Positions 50,965 through 53,824 of a stretch of DNA of 53,824 nucleotides are shown here, piece by piece. The stretch lies in NCBI GenBank assembly GCA_028293325.1, contig JAQGPA010000174.1, positions 1-53,824 on the forward strand, in the 5' to 3' direction. Made by a program: the position numbers and the translations under genes. The stretch comes from Pedosphaera sp. Its GTDB lineage: Bacteria; Verrucomicrobiota; Verrucomicrobiia; Limisphaerales; Pedosphaeraceae. Positions within the stretch are counted from its first letter, which is position 1. Each line of letters starts with the position of its first letter. Below the pieces are notes generated by a model, which was given only the letters and a program-made list of their open reading frames with translations, made no database searches and had not been told where the DNA came from.

Positions 50965-51447
50965 CTATTCAGTACCGCCGTAAAGGCGGATGAGGGTCGC
51001 CGTGGAATCTTGCTGCCACTGTTCAGCCCGTTTCAGTGCAGTGCGTCCTTCATCGTCACGCGCATTCACTTTGGCTCCCTTTTCCAAAAGCATTTTTACC
51101 GTATTCCCGCATCCCTCCTGCGCCGCCAAATGCAATGGCGTGGCCCCCCCTTGCGCCTTCTGATTCACTTTGGCGCCCTTGTCGAGTAATAGTGCCACCA
51201 CATTAGTGCGGCAATGTCCTGCGGCCAAATGCAACGGAGTCAGCCCTGCGTCATCAGGCAAATTAAGGCCCGCTGAATTGGTAGCTAGGTATGCGACAAC
51301 ATTCGTGACATCACCCGCCTCGGCATATTGGTGAATGGGTCGTAAGGCACTTCTTGGCGGAGGCTTAAGAAAACAACCGTTAGAGGCAATGGCCAATACC
51401 CCCGTCAGAATCAAGATATGCTTTAAGGTTTTTAACTGGGTTTTCAT
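50965..51447 (-). CDS. Ankyrin-repeat lipoprotein
   Basis: The 160-aa product has a signal sequence with a probable lipobox ending IASNGC (about residue 25; non-canonical N before G), then three to four ankyrin repeats: GLTPLHLAAGHCRTNVVALL, GATPLHLAAQEGCGNTVKML and GRTALKRAEQ, with LDKGAKVNQKA and LEKGAKVNARDD loops. Ankyrin stacks bind protein partners; as a lipoprotein it should sit on the periplasmic membrane face. Its ATG overlaps the phosphoesterase stop by 4 nt (ATGA), so the two are translationally coupled, which suggests it acts on, chaperones or inhibits that enzyme. Confidence 0.85.
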   Translation of the reverse strand: MKTQLKTLKHILILTGVLAIASNGCFLKPPPRSALRPIHQYAEAGDVTNVVAYLATNSAGLNLPDDAGLTPLHLAAGHCRTNVVALLLDKGAKVNQKAQGGATPLHLAAQEGCGNTVKMLLEKGAKVNARDDEGRTALKRAEQWQQDSTATLIRLYGGTE

Positions 51448-52835
51448 ATGGCAGCAGTCGATAGGTTTCCGGAGGAAGGCATCTCTGCCATTTGTTGCAG
51501 GAGCGGCCCAAACTTTTTGTGAGCAGGCCCGGCTCCGTTCTGCTGCAAGTCGGTTACTGCGCGATTGAAAGCCTGTTGCAAAGGAGTATTCGGAACGGGC
51601 ACGGTGGCTCCGGAGGGAGCGGGCGGACGCTGGGCCAGATAACTATTCAAAGCCGGGACTGACGGTGGATCGAAAACTGGATTTTGAAAATCAAGCACGG
51701 CAGAAACACTTTCCACCGGGCGCGCGTCGACGAGCGGCGAATAGGACCCGTTCCCGAACCGCTCACCAATCAATTTGAGTACGGAAGTGTGGTCCAGCAG
51801 CGCGTGGCTTACCGAGCCAGGTTTTACAAATGGCGAGACCACGTAGCCAGGAATTCGCACACCCAATGATGCGAATTGGGGGTAATTTGCTCCCAAGGGA
51901 GGATCGGTGGGAATCATGGGCGGTGAAACATGATCAAAAAAGCCTCCATGCTCGTCATCAAAGATGATTAGGACTGAATTTTTCCAAAAGGACGGACTGG
52001 CCGTCACCGATTGATATACCTGCATGAGAAACTCCTGCCCGTCGCTCACGCCTGCGGGAGCATGATCGTCAGTGCTTCGTCCAAGATGCGGAGAATCTCC
52101 ATAGACGGGCTCAATAAAAATTACCTGAGGTCGTTGGTCCGGCGGCGTATTGACCAGGTCTTTCTCCAAATCTCCAAACGACCGAAAGTGATCATTGAGC
52201 AGAATTTCAGGAATCCAATGAGGCATCATTGTGAAGAACGGGATTCCTTGATGATACACGCGCCAGCTCACGCCATGCCGATTCAGCCAATCGTAAACCA
52301 GCTCCTGTCTGGGCAGAGGAACCTGGTTCACTTCGATCATGGAAAGCCCGCTCATCGCCATGAGGCGATTGGGCTGGGTCCCTGCCGGAAGCGAGCAAAA
52401 CCATTTGTCGCAAATGGCAAAATTGGTGGCCAGAAAATGATTCATGGGTGCTTCCTTCGCCCCGAAATAAGCCATCACCAAACGTCGGACATCGGGGTCC
52501 GTCGCCACCTTGCCTGGAAGAGCACTGACGAAGCCATTCATCGGGTAAACGCCATTCTGCAAAGTGCCGATCTGGTTCGATACATTCCCACGTTCGTGCG
52601 GTGGATCAAATCCTTCCGGCAAGGTGTAGGGATTATTGGACAGGAAAGGTGTCGCCGATTGACCTTGGTCAAAATTGGTGAAGCGCGCCACCCATGCCGC
52701 ATCGGTACTTTGCCCATCCACGTCCGCCCGATTATATGGCGGCAGGCTAAGATAGCCGAGCATGTGGTCAAAGGACCGATTTTCCATCATAACGATGACG
52801 ATGGTCTTGATCTGGTTCAAGTTAGGATTTGTCAT
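51444..52835 (-). CDS. Phosphoesterase of the phospholipase C / acid phosphatase family
   Basis: The 463-aa product starts at the catalytic metal site IVIVMMENRSFDHMLGYL, the signature of the PF04185 phosphoesterases (non-haemolytic phospholipases C, AcpA-type acid phosphatases). Later family motifs are PNRLMAMSG, IFIEPVYGDSPHLG..DDHAPAG and IIFDDEHGGFFDHVSPP. No signal peptide is seen, although relatives are usually secreted through Tat; this copy may be cytosolic or exported otherwise. It is followed by the coupled ankyrin lipoprotein and the 1,257-aa membrane protein, all on one strand. Membrane phospholipid is a possible substrate; this is inferred from family only. Confidence 0.9.
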   Translation of the reverse strand: MTNPNLNQIKTIVIVMMENRSFDHMLGYLSLPPYNRADVDGQSTDAAWVARFTNFDQGQSATPFLSNNPYTLPEGFDPPHERGNVSNQIGTLQNGVYPMNGFVSALPGKVATDPDVRRLVMAYFGAKEAPMNHFLATNFAICDKWFCSLPAGTQPNRLMAMSGLSMIEVNQVPLPRQELVYDWLNRHGVSWRVYHQGIPFFTMMPHWIPEILLNDHFRSFGDLEKDLVNTPPDQRPQVIFIEPVYGDSPHLGRSTDDHAPAGVSDGQEFLMQVYQSVTASPSFWKNSVLIIFDDEHGGFFDHVSPPMIPTDPPLGANYPQFASLGVRIPGYVVSPFVKPGSVSHALLDHTSVLKLIGERFGNGSYSPLVDARPVESVSAVLDFQNPVFDPPSVPALNSYLAQRPPAPSGATVPVPNTPLQQAFNRAVTDLQQNGAGPAHKKFGPLLQQMAEMPSSGNLSTAAI

Positions 52836-52997
52836 GTGTTTGTCATTTTGGACTGTTTTTCACGGTATACGGGATCTCTGAATTTGTTCAGGTGTCTTTC
52901 TTATTCATGTTGTACTAATTTCCAAATCATTTAGTTCGAGCAATATGTCGTGTCACCCCAAGCAAGTCCCTTTGAATGACGCCTACCCGTTTGGGAA

Positions 52998-53824
52998 TCA
53001 TTGATTCATCTTCGCTCCCACATAAGTGGCCGAGCTGATGCCCATGAGCGCCAACAGGGTCCCATTGAATTCCGGCATGCTCAATTCGTTGATAACCGAA
53101 ACCAAAAAGATGATGCCCAGGATAATGGTCCAGGCAAAAATTTGAAATCGAGGCACGCTGATGCCCTTTTCATCCGATAGAATATCTTTAAGAAAAAGGT
53201 CGATGAGTCTGAGCTTTTGCACCTCGTTAACGACTTTCCCAACCACATTTCCCGGATCAGCTTTTGTTTCCACGGTTGCGGCAGTTGTGGGCGAATCACT
53301 GGGTCTGCGTTCCAAGATTGTCGCCGCCACATAAGTGCCTGCGCTAATCCCAATCAAAGCCAGAACACTTCCGTTTAATGTGGTGACATCGCAGGTGACC
53401 ACCCAAATGAAGACGAACGAGAAGGCGGTGATGAACAGCCAGAAGGCCGCCTGCGTGCGGCTTAAGCTATAAAGATGTCTGCCCTCGGCGTCCGTCTCTG
53501 GCGTTTTTAAGATGTCAGAATAAATCGCCAGCAGAATGAACAGGAGAAACAAAACGCCCAAGACAGCCAGCCACGATTCGGTCCACCAATTCCATCCGAT
53601 CACCCACAAATATGTGTTCCGGGCCGAGGATTCTACAAGCAAGGGCGCCTCTCCCTGCACTCCTACACTGATGAGCAAAGGGCGCAGGGGCTCACCCATG
53701 GGATTTCTTAACAATGGAATCCACACGGCCTTGTTTACGGCCGTGCGTTGCAGTTGGAAACTCAAGGTGTTCGCCCCCAGATCCTTTCCGCTGGGCTGCA
53801 CGTCCGACAATTCATTCCCATTTA
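52998..53824 (-). CDS. Internally duplicated membrane protein, 5' end beyond the window
   Basis: The frame stays open to the window edge (NGNELSDVQ...), so only the last 275 codons are present. After a soluble part come about five spans in two similar blocks: YSLSRTQAAFWLFITAFSF ... LNGSVLALIGISAGTYVAA, and ISVPRFQIFAWTIILGI ... FNGTLLALMGISSATYVGA. A linker of about 60 residues (T/A-rich, then KVVNEVQKLRLIDLFLKDIL) separates the blocks. The GIS.(A/G)TYV(A/G)A helix ends each block. I do not recognise the family. It is upstream of the phosphoesterase on the same strand with a 162-bp gap, so it may belong to the same transcription unit. Confidence 0.65.
   Translation of the reverse strand, partial: NGNELSDVQPSGKDLGANTLSFQLQRTAVNKAVWIPLLRNPMGEPLRPLLISVGVQGEAPLLVESSARNTYLWVIGWNWWTESWLAVLGVLFLLFILLAIYSDILKTPETDAEGRHLYSLSRTQAAFWLFITAFSFVFIWVVTCDVTTLNGSVLALIGISAGTYVAATILERRPSDSPTTAATVETKADPGNVVGKVVNEVQKLRLIDLFLKDILSDEKGISVPRFQIFAWTIILGIIFLVSVINELSMPEFNGTLLALMGISSATYVGAKMNQ

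Overview
The window looks like a chromosomal segment of a soil- or sediment-type Verrucomicrobium close to Pedosphaera/Limisphaerales. This is inferred from gene content: secreted glycoside hydrolases with Verrucomicrobia-style C-terminal domains, an H-X9-DG prepilin-like protein, giant LamG/Ig surface proteins, a Tat-exported Gfo/Idh/MocA oxidoreductase next to ThuA, and many genes without a clear Shine-Dalgarno. No species can be fixed from sequence alone. There is no rRNA, no complete tRNA and no CRISPR array.

Layout. (1) 22-4490, minus strand: GH29 alpha-L-fucosidase, ThuA-like protein, Tat-signal oxidoreductase and YceI-like protein; the last three are chained by start/stop overlaps. (2) 4697-10339, plus strand: CorA-type metal transporter, a PAS histidine kinase with an NtrC-type sigma-54 activator, and a GT39/ArnT-like membrane glycosyltransferase 2 nt behind the regulator, ending at a bidirectional terminator. 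(3) 10415-12197, minus strand: a YncE-type beta-propeller and an anchored protein of unknown function. (4) 12448-21872: a NarL-type response regulator and an 817-aa sensor kinase (minus), divergent from a plus-strand cluster of secreted Ig-like protein, prepilin-like protein, GH3 beta-glucosidase and GH16 beta-glucanase. Two matching inverted repeats (TGTAAT-N7-ATTACA) lie between the divergent halves. I read this as a beta-glucan sensing and degradation locus.

(5) 21881-33345 is the most unusual part. Five partial copies of the 5' end of a comM/yifB-type gene, all on the plus strand, punctuate an accessory region. Between the copies sit: a 590-aa protein full of in-frame short repeats; a SIR2-like protein, a membrane protein and two broken REP-associated transposases; a 118-aa orphan; and an AIPR-family protein with a nuclease-like N-terminus plus a small acidic neighbour. 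After the last copy come an XRE-type regulator between 17-bp direct repeats, a tRNA-Gly 3'-end fragment and an excisionase-like HTH protein. This resembles an array of defence-type cassettes accumulated at one site, each beside a piece of the same target gene.

(6) 33830-45409, minus strand: one 3,859-aa secreted protein. (7) 45410-47047: a transposase remnant that joins an IS630-like HTH to an IS5-like C-terminus, with otherwise noncoding sequence. (8) 47048-53824, minus strand: a membrane-protein gene truncated by the window edge (internally duplicated), a PLC/acid-phosphatase-type phosphoesterase, an ankyrin lipoprotein and a 1,257-aa multi-span protein with a receptor-like extracytoplasmic region. 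These last genes look like a functional unit I cannot assign to a known system.
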